From the NCBI GenBank assembly GCA_021825585.1, contig JAKAGT010000001.1, positions 124,001 to 188,000 of the forward strand: a stretch of 64,000 bases of DNA, in the 5' to 3' direction. The notes under the pieces were generated by a model. The model worked only from the letters and a program-made list of their open reading frames with translations, ran no database searches and was not told where the DNA came from. The stretch comes from Bacteroidota bacterium. Lineage in GTDB: Bacteria > Bacteroidota > Ignavibacteria > Kryptoniales > JAKASW01. Made by a program: the position numbers and the translations under genes. Position 1 is the first letter of the stretch, and every line of letters begins with the position of its first letter. Below are positions 52,809 through 62,200 of this stretch, one piece after another.

Positions 52809-53297
52809 CTAGCGTGTGCCCATCATGGTCAGGATCAGGATAATTACGACGAGCACCCAATTGAGCACGAAGAAGAGTGTCTGCTTGCTATTAAGGGCGG
52901 CCGTTTTTTCGTTTATATCCTCAGGCGGATTAATTTGGTTCATCTGGTCCAGAAGTATGGCGCGCTGCCTGGCGGTCCTCGGACTTACCACCATCCCTAT
53001 CACAAGGAGCACGATGAAAGCTAATATCTTGAGTCCGAGCCAGCCCGCGCTCCCAAAGAGATTGGCAAACCCGATGTTTAATACGATCATATTGGCAATT
53101 CCGCTGAGTATCAGAACGAGAGCGCCGAACGGCGAAAGTAATCCGACACTGCGGAGGAGTTTAGCCGAGTGCTGTTTCATGCGCAGATCGTTCTCCCATC
53201 TGAAGTTGGCTTCTATTATCGGTCCGGCAAAAAGAAGCGTAAAAATCATGCCCACTCCGATAAGATGAAATAACAAGGATATGGCGATCCAGTTCAT
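52809..53297 (-). CDS. four-span membrane protein (DUF2269/CopD-like)
   Basis: 162 residues with four membrane spans: WIAISLLFHLIGVGMIFTLLFAG, LLSPFGALVLILSGIANMIV, GLKILAFIVLLVIGMVV and FVLNWVLVVIILILTMM. The overall plan resembles DUF2269/CopD-type small membrane proteins, but no diagnostic metal ligand stands out. The gene is 18 bases after the truncated thiolase and 69 bases before the aldehyde dehydrogenase gene. Function unknown. Confidence 0.7.
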   Translation of the reverse strand: MNWIAISLLFHLIGVGMIFTLLFAGPIIEANFRWENDLRMKQHSAKLLRSVGLLSPFGALVLILSGIANMIVLNIGFANLFGSAGWLGLKILAFIVLLVIGMVVSPRTARQRAILLDQMNQINPPEDINEKTAALNSKQTLFFVLNWVLVVIILILTMMGTR

Positions 53298-53315
53298 TTT
53301 AATTTTTCTCCTCGG

Positions 53316-53570
<255 letters not shown>

Positions 53571-53630
53571 TCAATCAGTGACAACAACAGCCAGGAATAC
53601 AAGTCTTTGCAGAAGAATCCTCGCTCACCT

Positions 53631-54155
53631 TCAATGCCCATTCCGTGATTGAACCAGCTTGACAAGGCCGGAAATATTCGTCCTGTCCAGAAGCCCATAC
53701 AGCGGCTGGGTCCCTGAGATTCCGCTGCCGGTTATCTCGATAAGAAACCTGTTTGCAACCTGGAACTGCAGCTTGCCCTGGTGGGAAACGCTGTCGTAAG
53801 ACTCGAGTATCTTGAGCCCGTTGTAAAAAACGGTCCTCTCGTATCCCGTCTCGGATTTCTTGTCGACGTCGCCCATCATGGAGATATATGACGGGAGATT
53901 GAGCATGTCCGTTATTTTTACCGAGATTGTTCCTTTCGTCGAGTCGCCCGAAGAGACATACCTTACCTGCGCCCACGAGGTTGCAAAACCCATCATTGAA
54001 GATGTCTCTCCCGTCGGCTTTCCACGCTGGTATGCCTCATAGTCGCCGTTTGGGAGATAACCCTCCAGCGTCTCGAAATGCACAATTTGAAACTGTGCCC
54101 GGAGAATGGCGGGCATGGCCAGGATGAGAACTATCGGCAGATACTTTGCGCGCAT
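53631..54155 (-). CDS. exported protein of unknown function in the CoA-catabolism cluster
   Basis: 174 residues from the ATG at 54155, which has AAGAGGGG upstream and begins a signal peptide (MRAKYLPIVLILAMPAILRAQ). The longer frame only adds residues that overlap the dehydrogenase gene. The body is mixed beta (FQIVHFETLEGYLPNGDYEAYQRG, YISMMGDVDKKSETGYERTVFYNG, LQFQVANRFLIEITGSG). I do not recognise the family. It lies 13 bases after the 3-hydroxyacyl-CoA dehydrogenase gene and so is probably in the same transcript. Confidence 0.7.
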   Translation of the reverse strand: MRAKYLPIVLILAMPAILRAQFQIVHFETLEGYLPNGDYEAYQRGKPTGETSSMMGFATSWAQVRYVSSGDSTKGTISVKITDMLNLPSYISMMGDVDKKSETGYERTVFYNGLKILESYDSVSHQGKLQFQVANRFLIEITGSGISGTQPLYGLLDRTNISGLVKLVQSRNGH

Positions 54156-54168
54156 TTCGCCCCTCTTC

Positions 54169-55374
54169 CTAGTAGGATAATAAGAGACTCGGTCTGTATG
54201 CGTCACCGTAGGCGCGGCGCAGAATCTGGAGAAACTCAGCGATCAGGTATCTTCCGACGGTGTCGGCGAGTTCAAGCGGACCCTTCGGAAAATTCGTCCC
54301 CAGCTTCATCGCCAGATCAATATCTTCTGCACTAGCTATTCCCTGTTCAAGCATGAAGTGTGCCTCGTTCACAATCATTGACACAGTCTGTGCGAGAACA
54401 AGATGCTGCGTATCATTCAAAGGAGACGTCGCGTCCAGTTTCGCGGAGATCTTACGCGCCATCTCGCGGAATGATTCGCTGACAAGCGAATTTCTTCTCT
54501 CGATTTTCAGAGCGGCACGCGGAGTCTTTTCTGTGTAGTTGTAAAAGCCAGAACCGGTCTTCCTTCCCAGAAGTCCCGATTCGACCATCTTCTGTTGGAG
54601 GAGCACGGGCCTGAACCTCGGCTCGTGGAAAAACTGTTCGTAAATTGATTTGGACACGAGGAAATTCACGTCGACTCCGACGAGATCAAGAAGCCTGAAT
54701 GGCCCCATGGGGAAGTTTGCAGACTCGAAGGCAAAATCTATTTCCTCGACTCCACCGACCCTTTCGGCAAGAAACCGGAGTGGTTCCAGGTAGTAATGCC
54801 GCGCACAGCGATTCACGACAAACCCCGGCGTGTCGCGAGTAACGACCGGAGTCTTTCCAAGCTGCCTGACGCTCTGGGAGAGCTCCTGCACCACTGCCTC
54901 AGAATTGAAATCGGTTGTGACGACCTCGACAAGCTTCATCTTGTGAGCCGGGTTGAAGAAGTGAAGGCCGGCGACCCGCTCTTTGCCGGAGCAGACATTG
55001 GCGATTGCACCGATTGACAGGCTGGATGTATTCGAAGTGATCGGTACCTCGGGCCTGCATATTCTGTCGAGCTTCGAAAACAACGCCTTCTTGTCATCGA
55101 GGTTCTCGGTGATAGCCTCAACGACCAGGTGAACTTCCGAAAAATCGGAAAGCTCAGTACGGGGATGTATTCGCGCTATCGAGGCCTGTGCGTCCTCCGG
55201 CCTTATTCTGTGTTTCTCGACCTCGCGCTGGAACTCTTTGCTGATGCTATCGAGCGAAAGCGCGACGTTTTCCTTCGACACATCGTAGATCAGCACCTCC
55301 CATCCGCTGCGGGCGAATGAGATGGCGATCCCGCTTCCCATGGTACCGGTTCCTGCTATGCCGACCGCTCTCAT
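54169..55374 (-). CDS. 3-hydroxyacyl-CoA dehydrogenase
   Basis: 401 residues, NAD-binding N-terminus VGIAGTGTMGSGIAISFARSGWEVLIYDVS, then VEAITENLDDKKALFSKLD, TSNTSSLSIGAIA and the active-site region AGLHFFNPAHKMKLVEVV with the catalytic His. The C-terminal helical domains have DTPGFVVNRC, GPFRLLDLVGVDV and a duplicated second copy (GTNFPKGPLELADTVG). It oxidises 3-hydroxyacyl-CoA, as PaaH or Hbd does. Its ATG overlaps the PaaA-like stop by one base (TGATG), a translational-coupling arrangement. Confidence 0.93.
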   Translation of the reverse strand: MRAVGIAGTGTMGSGIAISFARSGWEVLIYDVSKENVALSLDSISKEFQREVEKHRIRPEDAQASIARIHPRTELSDFSEVHLVVEAITENLDDKKALFSKLDRICRPEVPITSNTSSLSIGAIANVCSGKERVAGLHFFNPAHKMKLVEVVTTDFNSEAVVQELSQSVRQLGKTPVVTRDTPGFVVNRCARHYYLEPLRFLAERVGGVEEIDFAFESANFPMGPFRLLDLVGVDVNFLVSKSIYEQFFHEPRFRPVLLQQKMVESGLLGRKTGSGFYNYTEKTPRAALKIERRNSLVSESFREMARKISAKLDATSPLNDTQHLVLAQTVSMIVNEAHFMLEQGIASAEDIDLAMKLGTNFPKGPLELADTVGRYLIAEFLQILRRAYGDAYRPSLLLSY

Positions 55375-56243
55375 CAGCCCGATATAACTCCGTCTTCTTC
55401 AATCTTCTCCCACTCGGGTTTCCAATCCGGCAGCCTGAGGCCCCACTCGCTGCACTTCAGCCTCACCTCGTCGCGGAACGACGCCCGAACTTCTTCGTTG
55501 TCTCTCTGCTTGAGCCCGTAACCCTTGTAAACCTGGTTCTTACGCGTTTTAGGCCTGCCGAATATATTCATCGTACGCGGATACCATTTGTTCAGCGCGG
55601 TCTGCGCTTCTTCCTTCGTAGACCGGTCGAGAGCCATCTTCTTTACCCAGTAGTCGCCGTGGTTGACGTGCATCATCTCCTCCTTGAAGATGCGTTCGAT
55701 TTCCCTTTTCCACGGACCGTATGATGATTTCCTCACATCTTCAAGCTGGTGCCCGGCACCCCGGTCCATACAGAACTGGAACATCACAAAATCCGCCCAC
55801 GTGTCGATCGGGTAATAAAAAATGTTGACGCGCCTGTCGTCTGCCGCCCTCTTGTTCTTCAAATCATCGCCCCTCAAATCAACACGGAAGTTGTAATCGT
55901 GCTTTGCAACGTGAGAATCGGAATCAATCCCTAATTCTTCGAGGAGTCTGTACATGGCACGCGCATGTCGCACTTCATCTTTTACGATGTTCGCCACCGC
56001 AAGTTTTTCCTCGGTTGACGGCGCCCGCATGATCCACGGCACGTACCCGAAGGCCCCGGCTAATTCCGAATCCGCCTGCTGCAGCATGAGATTCGCAAGG
56101 TTATCGAAATAGTCGTCGCTCATCTCGTCGGGGGCCTCTATCGCCTGACCTGCGCGGATTTTTTCCCACATCCGTTTTTCACGATCGCTGTTCGGTAATT
56201 TCGACGGATTCTTGATCGAAAAGTCACTGTCTGCTGTCATCAT
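55374..56243 (-). CDS. PaaA/PaaC-family ring-oxygenase subunit (phenylacetyl-CoA epoxidase type)
   Basis: 289 residues, ferritin-like di-iron fold. Visible metal motifs: KDEVRHARAMYRLLEELG (E-x2-H) and FKEEMMHVNHGDYW (E-x3-H-like), with Glu ligands in QQADSELAGAFGY. Segment RAPSTEEKLAVANIVKDE matches the family. In known systems PaaA works with PaaB, C and E to epoxidise phenylacetyl-CoA with O2; none of these is in the window. It may serve another CoA-ester epoxidation. AGGAGGAG just before the ATG is a strong ribosome site. Confidence 0.82.
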   Translation of the reverse strand: MMTADSDFSIKNPSKLPNSDREKRMWEKIRAGQAIEAPDEMSDDYFDNLANLMLQQADSELAGAFGYVPWIMRAPSTEEKLAVANIVKDEVRHARAMYRLLEELGIDSDSHVAKHDYNFRVDLRGDDLKNKRAADDRRVNIFYYPIDTWADFVMFQFCMDRGAGHQLEDVRKSSYGPWKREIERIFKEEMMHVNHGDYWVKKMALDRSTKEEAQTALNKWYPRTMNIFGRPKTRKNQVYKGYGLKQRDNEEVRASFRDEVRLKCSEWGLRLPDWKPEWEKIEEDGVISG

Positions 56244-56325
56244 TCTCCTCCTTCCATGTGTGCGCGGAGAGAATCTTCAGCATCTCGCGCGATAATCCCG
56301 TTCCGTCAATTTAATACAGACGACG

Positions 56326-57126
56326 TCATTTCCCTTTGAAGACCGGAAGACGTTTGTCTATAAAAGCCCGCATTGCTTCCTGCACATCGGCCGTCTGACC
56401 GGCAATTTCCTGCATACTTGCCTCGTAATCAAGACTCTGCTCCAGCGACGAGCCGAAGGATCTATTCAACATTCTCTTTATCAGCGAGTAAGCCTTCGTC
56501 GGTCCGCTCGCAAACTTCTCAAGAATTGCCCGTGTCTCTTCATCGAACCTCTCATCAGGAAAAACACGGTTCACAAGCCCAAGGTTCAATGCCTCTTCCG
56601 ATGAAACTTCGTTTCCGAGTGCGGCGAGTTCGAAAGCCTTGCTGTAACCCAGCATGTGAGGAAGAAAAAACGACGAGCCCGAATCCGGCACCAGCCCGAT
56701 TCTCACGAATGCCTGTATGAACTTCGCACCCGAGCTCATAACCTTGAAATCGCAGGCAAGTGCGAGACTCATGCCGGCCCCTGCGGCAACCCCGTTAATC
56801 GCTGCGACGACCGGTTTCTCCATGCCGACGATCAGTTTTATCATCGGGTTGTACCGCCGCCTCAGGGAATCGGAAAACGAGCTCCCCGGTCGTATATCTT
56901 TCAAATCCTGCCCGGCAGAGAACGCCCGCCCCTGTCCTGTGATCGCGACACACCTGATATCCTGATCCCTCGCAAGAGTTCCGAGTGCCGACTGCATTTC
57001 GGCGGTCATCTTTTCATCGATTGAATTGAGGGAATCGGGCCTGTTCAGGGTGAGCCTGCCGATTCCGTTTTCGATGTCCAACAAGATCGTTTCGAACCCG
57101 GTTTTCTTCGCAGAAGTATTAGCCAT
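56326..57126 (-). CDS. enoyl-CoA hydratase/isomerase, PaaG-like
   Basis: 266 residues of the crotonase family: ENGIGRLTLNRPDSLNSID, oxyanion segments GRAFSAGQDLKDI and INGVAAGAGMSLALACDFKVM, and FVRIGLVPDSGSSFFLPHMLGYSKAFELA. The SAGQDL and PDSGSSFFLP patterns are those of PaaG-like isomerases, which turn the ring epoxide into an oxepin in the phenylacetate pathway. Its start overlaps the pseudouridine-synthase gene by eight bases. 82 bases separate it from the PaaA-like gene. Confidence 0.88.
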   Translation of the reverse strand: MANTSAKKTGFETILLDIENGIGRLTLNRPDSLNSIDEKMTAEMQSALGTLARDQDIRCVAITGQGRAFSAGQDLKDIRPGSSFSDSLRRRYNPMIKLIVGMEKPVVAAINGVAAGAGMSLALACDFKVMSSGAKFIQAFVRIGLVPDSGSSFFLPHMLGYSKAFELAALGNEVSSEEALNLGLVNRVFPDERFDEETRAILEKFASGPTKAYSLIKRMLNRSFGSSLEQSLDYEASMQEIAGQTADVQEAMRAFIDKRLPVFKGK

Positions 57127-57916
57127 TACTCACTGCCGTTCGGCCGCTAACCCGGACCAGCGGCATCGTCTGTGACCTGAATTTCCGAAGGTAGTTCAGA
57201 ACGGAACGCATATCTTTTGGCAGCTCGGACCTGAAAACCACCTGGTTGCCGGTCTTTGGATGATTGAAAGAAACAGATTCGGCGTGGAGTGCAGTCCTGG
57301 CGAGCAGCGGCTTCTCGTCCCCCTCGGAGAAATACCTCTTCTTTACCTGTGACAGGAAAAACGGACCTCCGTCGCCGTAAACCTTGTCGCACATGATGGG
57401 AAGCCCCGCAGTCGCCAGATGAACTCTGATCTGATGCATGCGTCCGCTTTCGGGCTCCGCTTCCAGCAGAGCATAGCCGTCGAACAATTCGACGATTCTG
57501 TAATTAGTTACGGAAGGCTTCCCGTGTTTCCTGTTTACCTTCATGACGCCCGGATGGGTTTGACTCGGAGAGATCGGGATATCTATCTTCCCCTCCATTT
57601 CAGCCGGCGATCCGGTCACAATGGCCAAGTAGGTCTTTTCCACCTGCCTCTCTTCGAATTGCGAATTCAGCGCCGAATGCGTTTCGGGATCCTTCGCGAA
57701 TATTATCACCCCGCTCGTCTCTTTGTCTAACCTGTGAACGACAAATATGTCTCCTAACTCCTCTTTCAGCATGTGGTAAAGATTCGGGAGCGATTGATTG
57801 AACCTGTCCGGAAGAACGAGAAGATGGGCCGGCTTGTCGATTACGATTACGCTCTCATCTTCGAAGATGATCGAACCGTTTTTGGATTTCAAGATGATAT
57901 CTAGTTTTCTTTTCAT
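57119..57916 (-). CDS. RluA-family pseudouridine synthase
   Basis: 265 residues from the ATG at 57916 (a GTG at 57961 in the same frame would add 15). Catalytic motif VVHRLDKETSGVIIFAK with the essential Asp, and ESGRMHQIRVHLATAGLPIMCDKVYG, the RluA C-terminal signature. It would modify uridines in rRNA or tRNA. Its place between two enoyl-CoA hydratase genes, with an eight-base overlap on one side, is unrelated to their chemistry and probably reflects shared transcription only. No S4 domain is seen. Confidence 0.9.
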   Translation of the reverse strand: MKRKLDIILKSKNGSIIFEDESVIVIDKPAHLLVLPDRFNQSLPNLYHMLKEELGDIFVVHRLDKETSGVIIFAKDPETHSALNSQFEERQVEKTYLAIVTGSPAEMEGKIDIPISPSQTHPGVMKVNRKHGKPSVTNYRIVELFDGYALLEAEPESGRMHQIRVHLATAGLPIMCDKVYGDGGPFFLSQVKKRYFSEGDEKPLLARTALHAESVSFNHPKTGNQVVFRSELPKDMRSVLNYLRKFRSQTMPLVRVSGRTAVSNG

Positions 57917-57945
57917 TCTCTCAATTCCCGACGGAGGGCGCTTAG

Positions 57946-58719
57946 CTACTTCCCTTTCCACTGCGGCTTTCGTTTTTCAATGAATGCCCTCATCCCTTCT
58001 TTCTGATCTTCAGTGGAAAAAAGCATGCAGAAATTCTTTCTCTCGAACTCGAGCCCGTCTTTGAGTGAAATGTCGAACGCTTTCAGGATGGATTCTTTGG
58101 CGAGCTTCACTGCCAGGGGAGGTTTCGAAGCTATAAGCCTGGCAAGACTCTTCGTCTCTTCCAGACACATTTCGGCCGGCACAACTTTGTTCACGAGCCC
58201 CCATTGCAGCGCCTCTTCCGCATTTATTGCAGCGCCGGTGAGCACCATTTCCATCGCCTTCTGCTTGCCAACCACCCGCGGAAGACGCTGTGTCCCACCT
58301 GCACCGGGCATCACGCCGATATTAATTTCGGGCTGCCCGAATTTCGCGGTCTCGCCTGCAATAATTATGTCGCACATCATTGCAAGTTCGCAGCCGCCTC
58401 CGAGCGCGAAACCGTTCACCGCTGCTATCAACGGTTTCCCGATGCGCTTCATTTTATCCCACACGCTGAAGCTGTCCCGCTCCAGCATCTCGACCGTACC
58501 GGCAGATTCCATCTCCTTTATGTCGGCTCCCGCCGCGAACGCCTTTTCGTTGCCGGTGATGATAATCGCGTTAACACTCCGGTCGGAATCGAGCTGGTCG
58601 AGACAGGCCGCTAGCTCAGTCATCATGTGATGATTCAGTGCGTTGAGGGCGTCGGGACGATTCAGTTGGATTATCGCTATCGGAACTTCTTTGGTGAGAA
58701 CAATATTTTCAAATTCCAT
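57946..58719 (-). CDS. enoyl-CoA hydratase, PaaF/crotonase-like
   Basis: 257 residues from the ATG at 58719, preceded by GGAG; the longer open frame carries an unrelated hydrophobic start. MEFENIVLTKEVPIAIIQLNRPDALNALN, EKAFAAGADIKEM, NGFALGGGCELAMMCDIIIA with the first catalytic region, then EINIGVMPGAGGTQRLPR with the catalytic Glu pattern of hydratases. It hydrates 2-enoyl-CoA to 3-hydroxyacyl-CoA, the step before the dehydrogenase at 54.2 kb. First gene of the leftward catabolic cluster. Confidence 0.92.
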   Translation of the reverse strand: MEFENIVLTKEVPIAIIQLNRPDALNALNHHMMTELAACLDQLDSDRSVNAIIITGNEKAFAAGADIKEMESAGTVEMLERDSFSVWDKMKRIGKPLIAAVNGFALGGGCELAMMCDIIIAGETAKFGQPEINIGVMPGAGGTQRLPRVVGKQKAMEMVLTGAAINAEEALQWGLVNKVVPAEMCLEETKSLARLIASKPPLAVKLAKESILKAFDISLKDGLEFERKNFCMLFSTEDQKEGMRAFIEKRKPQWKGK

Positions 58720-59293
58720 CGTCGCTCCGGTGTTGGTGTGCAAACTTGCCCGCCGAAATCTCCCTCCTCTGTGCTCCGACGAGCAAGCGAGAAAATTTAG
58801 AACCGGCAGTAGAAAGAAACAAGTGGCACATACCCCGGCAAGGTAATCGCTCACTCAAAGGGTTGGCTCTCGACCCCATGCTTCTTCTGCGCTCAGATGA
58901 ATTGCTCGCAAAAATACCTTTCATTCATCTTTCAGCCCGGCTGTTCTCACAAAGGAACTCACTGGTTTTCAGGTCCTTTGAAAGCTTGAAAATCCCCCTC
59001 TTTCCCCATTTTGTAAAGGGGGAGGGGTCAGGCTTCGCTTTTGCCAACACCCCCTCTTTGAAAAAGAGGGGAATGGGGAGATTTATTATGCTTAACTGTA
59101 CCACTATATTTAGAAACCCCTCTTCACCCTCCCATAACTGAGGCATTGCCCGGCGAAGGTCGGATGACGCACGTAGAGACATTGATGTGCTATATACTAA
59201 AACAGCGCGATGTGAACTTTTCCTTCAGGGCAAATCCGGCTGCGGGGCTTGGCGTTCTCGCGCGCCCATCCCGCGGAGGGAATGCGTGCGACG
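58720..59293. other. gene-free region upstream of the catabolic cluster
   Basis: 574 bases that should hold the cluster's promoter. It contains the C/T- and A/G-rich hairpin repeats at 58993-59080. No coding frame here is convincing. Confidence 0.6.
58993..59080. repeat. two related CCCCTCTTT/AAAGAGGGG hairpin repeats
   Basis: Copy A (58993-59032): CCCCCTCTTTCCCC...GTAAAGGGGGAGGGG. Copy B (59049-59080): perfect CCCCTCTTT (59051-59059) and AAAGAGGGG (59063-59071) with a 3-base loop, then AATGGGGAG. The two copies share unit and order, separated by about 16 bases. They look like a dispersed intergenic repeat and not gene-specific regulation. Confidence 0.65.
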
Positions 59294-60780
59294 CTAAATC
59301 CGCCAACCCAGTGAAAGGTTCCAAACCGTGGGGAGCTGGTAAACGACGTCGCCGGTGACGTTGTTTATGTAAAACACGTTTCTCTTGTCGTAGAGATTGA
59401 TTATCGTCCCCGTTGCCGTGAAACCGATGCCGGATATGTTCACATCGTATGAACAGCTGATGTCCAGGCTTTGATAACCGGACAAACGCGCCGCGTCGAG
59501 TTTTCCGAATGCAACCTGGCTGCTCAATTGCTGGTTGACGTAGTTCGGGAGATGATACGGATCGGGCGTGATGATGCCGTAAAAACCGGTGATGGGCGTA
59601 TACGGGAGGCCGCTCGTGATCTTCCATCTTGCCCGCAGCCATAATCTACTCGCGGGCTGGTAACCCGCCGATAGGTTGAGCTGATGGCGAAGATCAAAGC
59701 GGGGATAGTATGTCGTCCCGTCGAATGTCCTGGTTGTCCTTCCGAAGGAGTAGTTCCCCTCGAGGTAATACCTTTCCGTCTCGTACCTGAAACTCATGTC
59801 CAGTCCGTATGATTCTCCGGATCCGATATAGAAATCCGGTTCCCAGCTGTAGACTTTGTCCCTGTTGACGGCGATCAGCCGGGAGAAGTCCTTATAGTAC
59901 GCCTCGAACTTCAGAGTGGTCAGGACATTGGGCGAAAGATTGACGCCGACGATATAGTGTGACGCGGCCTCGTCGCCGAGGGTGTCCGGCACAGGTGCGA
60001 GAAGGCCGAACGGGCTGAAAACCATGTTTTCGTCGTTGAGGCCGATCAGCCTTTGATGATATATCCCATAGGCGGCATATACCGAAACCGGCCGGCTTAC
60101 TATATATGAGACAGAAATCCTCGGCTCGGCGAGGTAGCCGTAGCCTCCACCGGCAATGTCCGCAAACATCCGCTGAAGGTCCGTCCTTAATCCGGTTTCA
60201 ATCGAAAGTCTGGAGCCGATCTTGAAACTGTATGTGGCCCAGAAATCAGGTTCGACCTGGGTTTCGGACTGGATGATCGTGCTTCCGTACGTGTTTGCGA
60301 AGCTGTAGGCGTATGACGGGAAGTTGAAAAGGAACCCAAAGGTTATCTCGTTCCTCGAAGCGGTATAGGAAGTAATGCTCCCGTAAACGGCGGGATTGGA
60401 TATCTGCGAAAGCTGGTAGTTGAAGACATTGGACTGCTTCGGCAGCTGTTCGGCTTTGTACGAGGACATCGAAACTTCGAACTTCATGTTATACTGATCG
60501 CCGAATAAATAGTTACCCGAGAGAGCGCCGGAATAGTTGCTCCAGCTGAAGTCCGGCTCATCCGGGCTGCTCGAAGCGATCCTGTCCGCGCTTGTCAGGA
60601 ACTCTGCGCTTATGTGCCCGGTCCCGTAGAAGTTCGTCGTAAGCTTTCCGAACCCGTCGTAGAAATCGAAGGGTAGTCCGAGCGAAAAAAAATTGTTGAG
60701 TGCGTTCGCATACAGCGGACGCCGGTAGAAAAGGACGAAGCTGCTGTTCCCTTTCGAGAAGAGAGGAAGTGGTGTCGCTA
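59294..60780 (-). pseudogene. TonB-dependent receptor, C-terminal barrel part only
   Basis: About 495 residues of outer-membrane barrel, opening LPLFSKGNSSFVLFYRR and GLPFDFYDGFGKLTTNFY and continuing to the usual C-terminal strands (GYQPASRLWLRARWKITSGLPYTPI, IGFTATGTIINLYDKRNVFYI, WNLSLGWRI). Signal peptide, plug and first barrel strands are absent. Upstream the DNA changes, in a different frame, into the 5' end of a propeller gene. An ATG at 60808 opens the frame (MALAGGHH), but those residues are propeller DNA misread. The product would not be exported. Confidence 0.8.
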
Positions 60781-60795
60781 ACGCGTGATGACCTC

Positions 60796-61265
60796 CAGCT
60801 AACGCCATGATCGGTGGACAAGGAGACCGAGTCTAGTCCACCGACACAGAGGGCACCGTCGTGAAGTATGATGGCTGAGCAGGCACCGCCCGTCGGCTCA
60901 CTTTTTCTCCAGCTTGCCCCATGATCCTCGGAGACATACAAACCGTTATACAAACTTCCCGTGTAGATGTAGCCTGAGGTGTCTATGGCTAAACAAGATA
61001 GGTTTGACCAGTTTAAGCCGATGTCTATCGGGGTCCATGTTTTCCCCAGATCCTTGGACCGATATATCCCAGAAAATTCGGAGATGGCATAGCAGTTACC
61101 CCCTGTTTCGGCCTTCACGATTTCGACGTTACCTGCGTACGGTCCTCCGGCAAACCGACTCCACGTAGTCTGAGGAAACAAACCGTCCGGCCAAATAAAT
61201 TGTGCTAGGCACGCAACCAACAATAGCCTTATGAGTTCGAAGGATCTCACCACTTGAATAACCAC
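60796..61265 (-). pseudogene. Asp-box propeller protein, N-terminal part only
   Basis: About 157 residues: N-terminal hydrophobic signal segment (LIRLLLVACLAQFIWPDGLFPQ), then repeats YRSKDLGKTW, YVSEDHGASW and LSTDHGVSW. After Trp157 (base 60795) the frame runs out of frame into the receptor barrel fragment and ends at 60558. Related in style to the lipoproteins at 1.9-6.0 kb, but closer to secreted propellers, with no lipobox. The two halves together look like a deletion or recombination product. Confidence 0.78.
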
Positions 61266-61422
61266 TCGAATTGATGCGAGAGTCGGGGATTCGAATTAAT
61301 GGAGCGAGCCGCGGAAGAGGTCTCGCCCTCATTCCTTAAAGTAATTTTTTCCGAACCGTAGTCAGCGATCAATCTAAATACCCGAGAATCTCAGTAAGCG
61401 AATCCGGCATGTCGTGTCGGAT

Positions 61423-62163
61423 CTAAGAATTCTTGCTCTGCGTATCCGGATTTCCCCGTTCCCCGAAAATCGCCGTACCTACCCTTACCATTGTCGCCCC
61501 CTCTTCGACCGCAATCTCGAAGTCGCCGGACATTCCCATCGACAGCTCGGCCATATCGACGCCGGCGATCGCCTCTTCCCTGACCCGCGTGAAGAGTTCT
61601 CTGAGCGTAACAAAACATTTTCTGACCGCCGCCATGTCGTCGGTGAGAGCACCGATGGTCATCAAGCCCTTGATTCTCAGTGTCTGGAAGCTGGAAAGTG
61701 AGCGTATCAGCTCGAGCGCCTCCGCCGGTTCGACACCGCTTTTGCTCGCTTCGCCGGAAGTGTTCACCTCGACGAGTATGTGCCTTGCTTCGCCGCGCTT
61801 CTGGAGCTGTTTCTCCAGCTCGACCCCAACTTCGAGACGGTCGACGGAGTGTATGTATTTCGTCGGCACCTCGAGAAGCTTCTTTACCTTATTCGTCTGC
61901 AGGTGGCCGATGAAGTGCCACTCCGCTTTTCTTTCCTTGAGCTGTTCGAACTTCGGGACAATTTCCTGCACCCTGTTCTCGCCAAACCTGTAAAGTCCCG
62001 CGTCCATCGCTTCGGCGATCTTCTCCGCGGAGAAGGTTTTCGAAACGGCAATCAGCTTTACTTCCCGGCCCGGATCGCCCGAACGAAGCAACGCCTCAGA
62101 AATTCTACGGCTTATTCCGGCGACATTTCCCGTTATCGAACTTAATCCCTGCACACCCGCCAA
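61423..62163 (-). CDS. YggS/PLPBP-family PLP-binding protein
   Basis: 246 residues. Single-domain alanine-racemase-like barrel that keeps pyridoxal-phosphate balance. KLIAVSKTFSAEKIAEAMDAG contains the PLP lysine, RFGENRVQEIVPKFEQL, EWHFIGHLQTNKVK, the HSVDR segment and the ending ELSMGMSGDFEIAVEEGATMVRVGTAIFG. The length and motifs match the family throughout. Starts about 40 bases downstream of the metallopeptidase gene, likely in the same transcript. Confidence 0.95.
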   Translation of the reverse strand: MAGVQGLSSITGNVAGISRRISEALLRSGDPGREVKLIAVSKTFSAEKIAEAMDAGLYRFGENRVQEIVPKFEQLKERKAEWHFIGHLQTNKVKKLLEVPTKYIHSVDRLEVGVELEKQLQKRGEARHILVEVNTSGEASKSGVEPAEALELIRSLSSFQTLRIKGLMTIGALTDDMAAVRKCFVTLRELFTRVREEAIAGVDMAELSMGMSGDFEIAVEEGATMVRVGTAIFGERGNPDTQSKNS

Positions 62164-62200
62164 CGCTATCTAACCTCTAAACCTTCCCGGCCCTTTGCCT

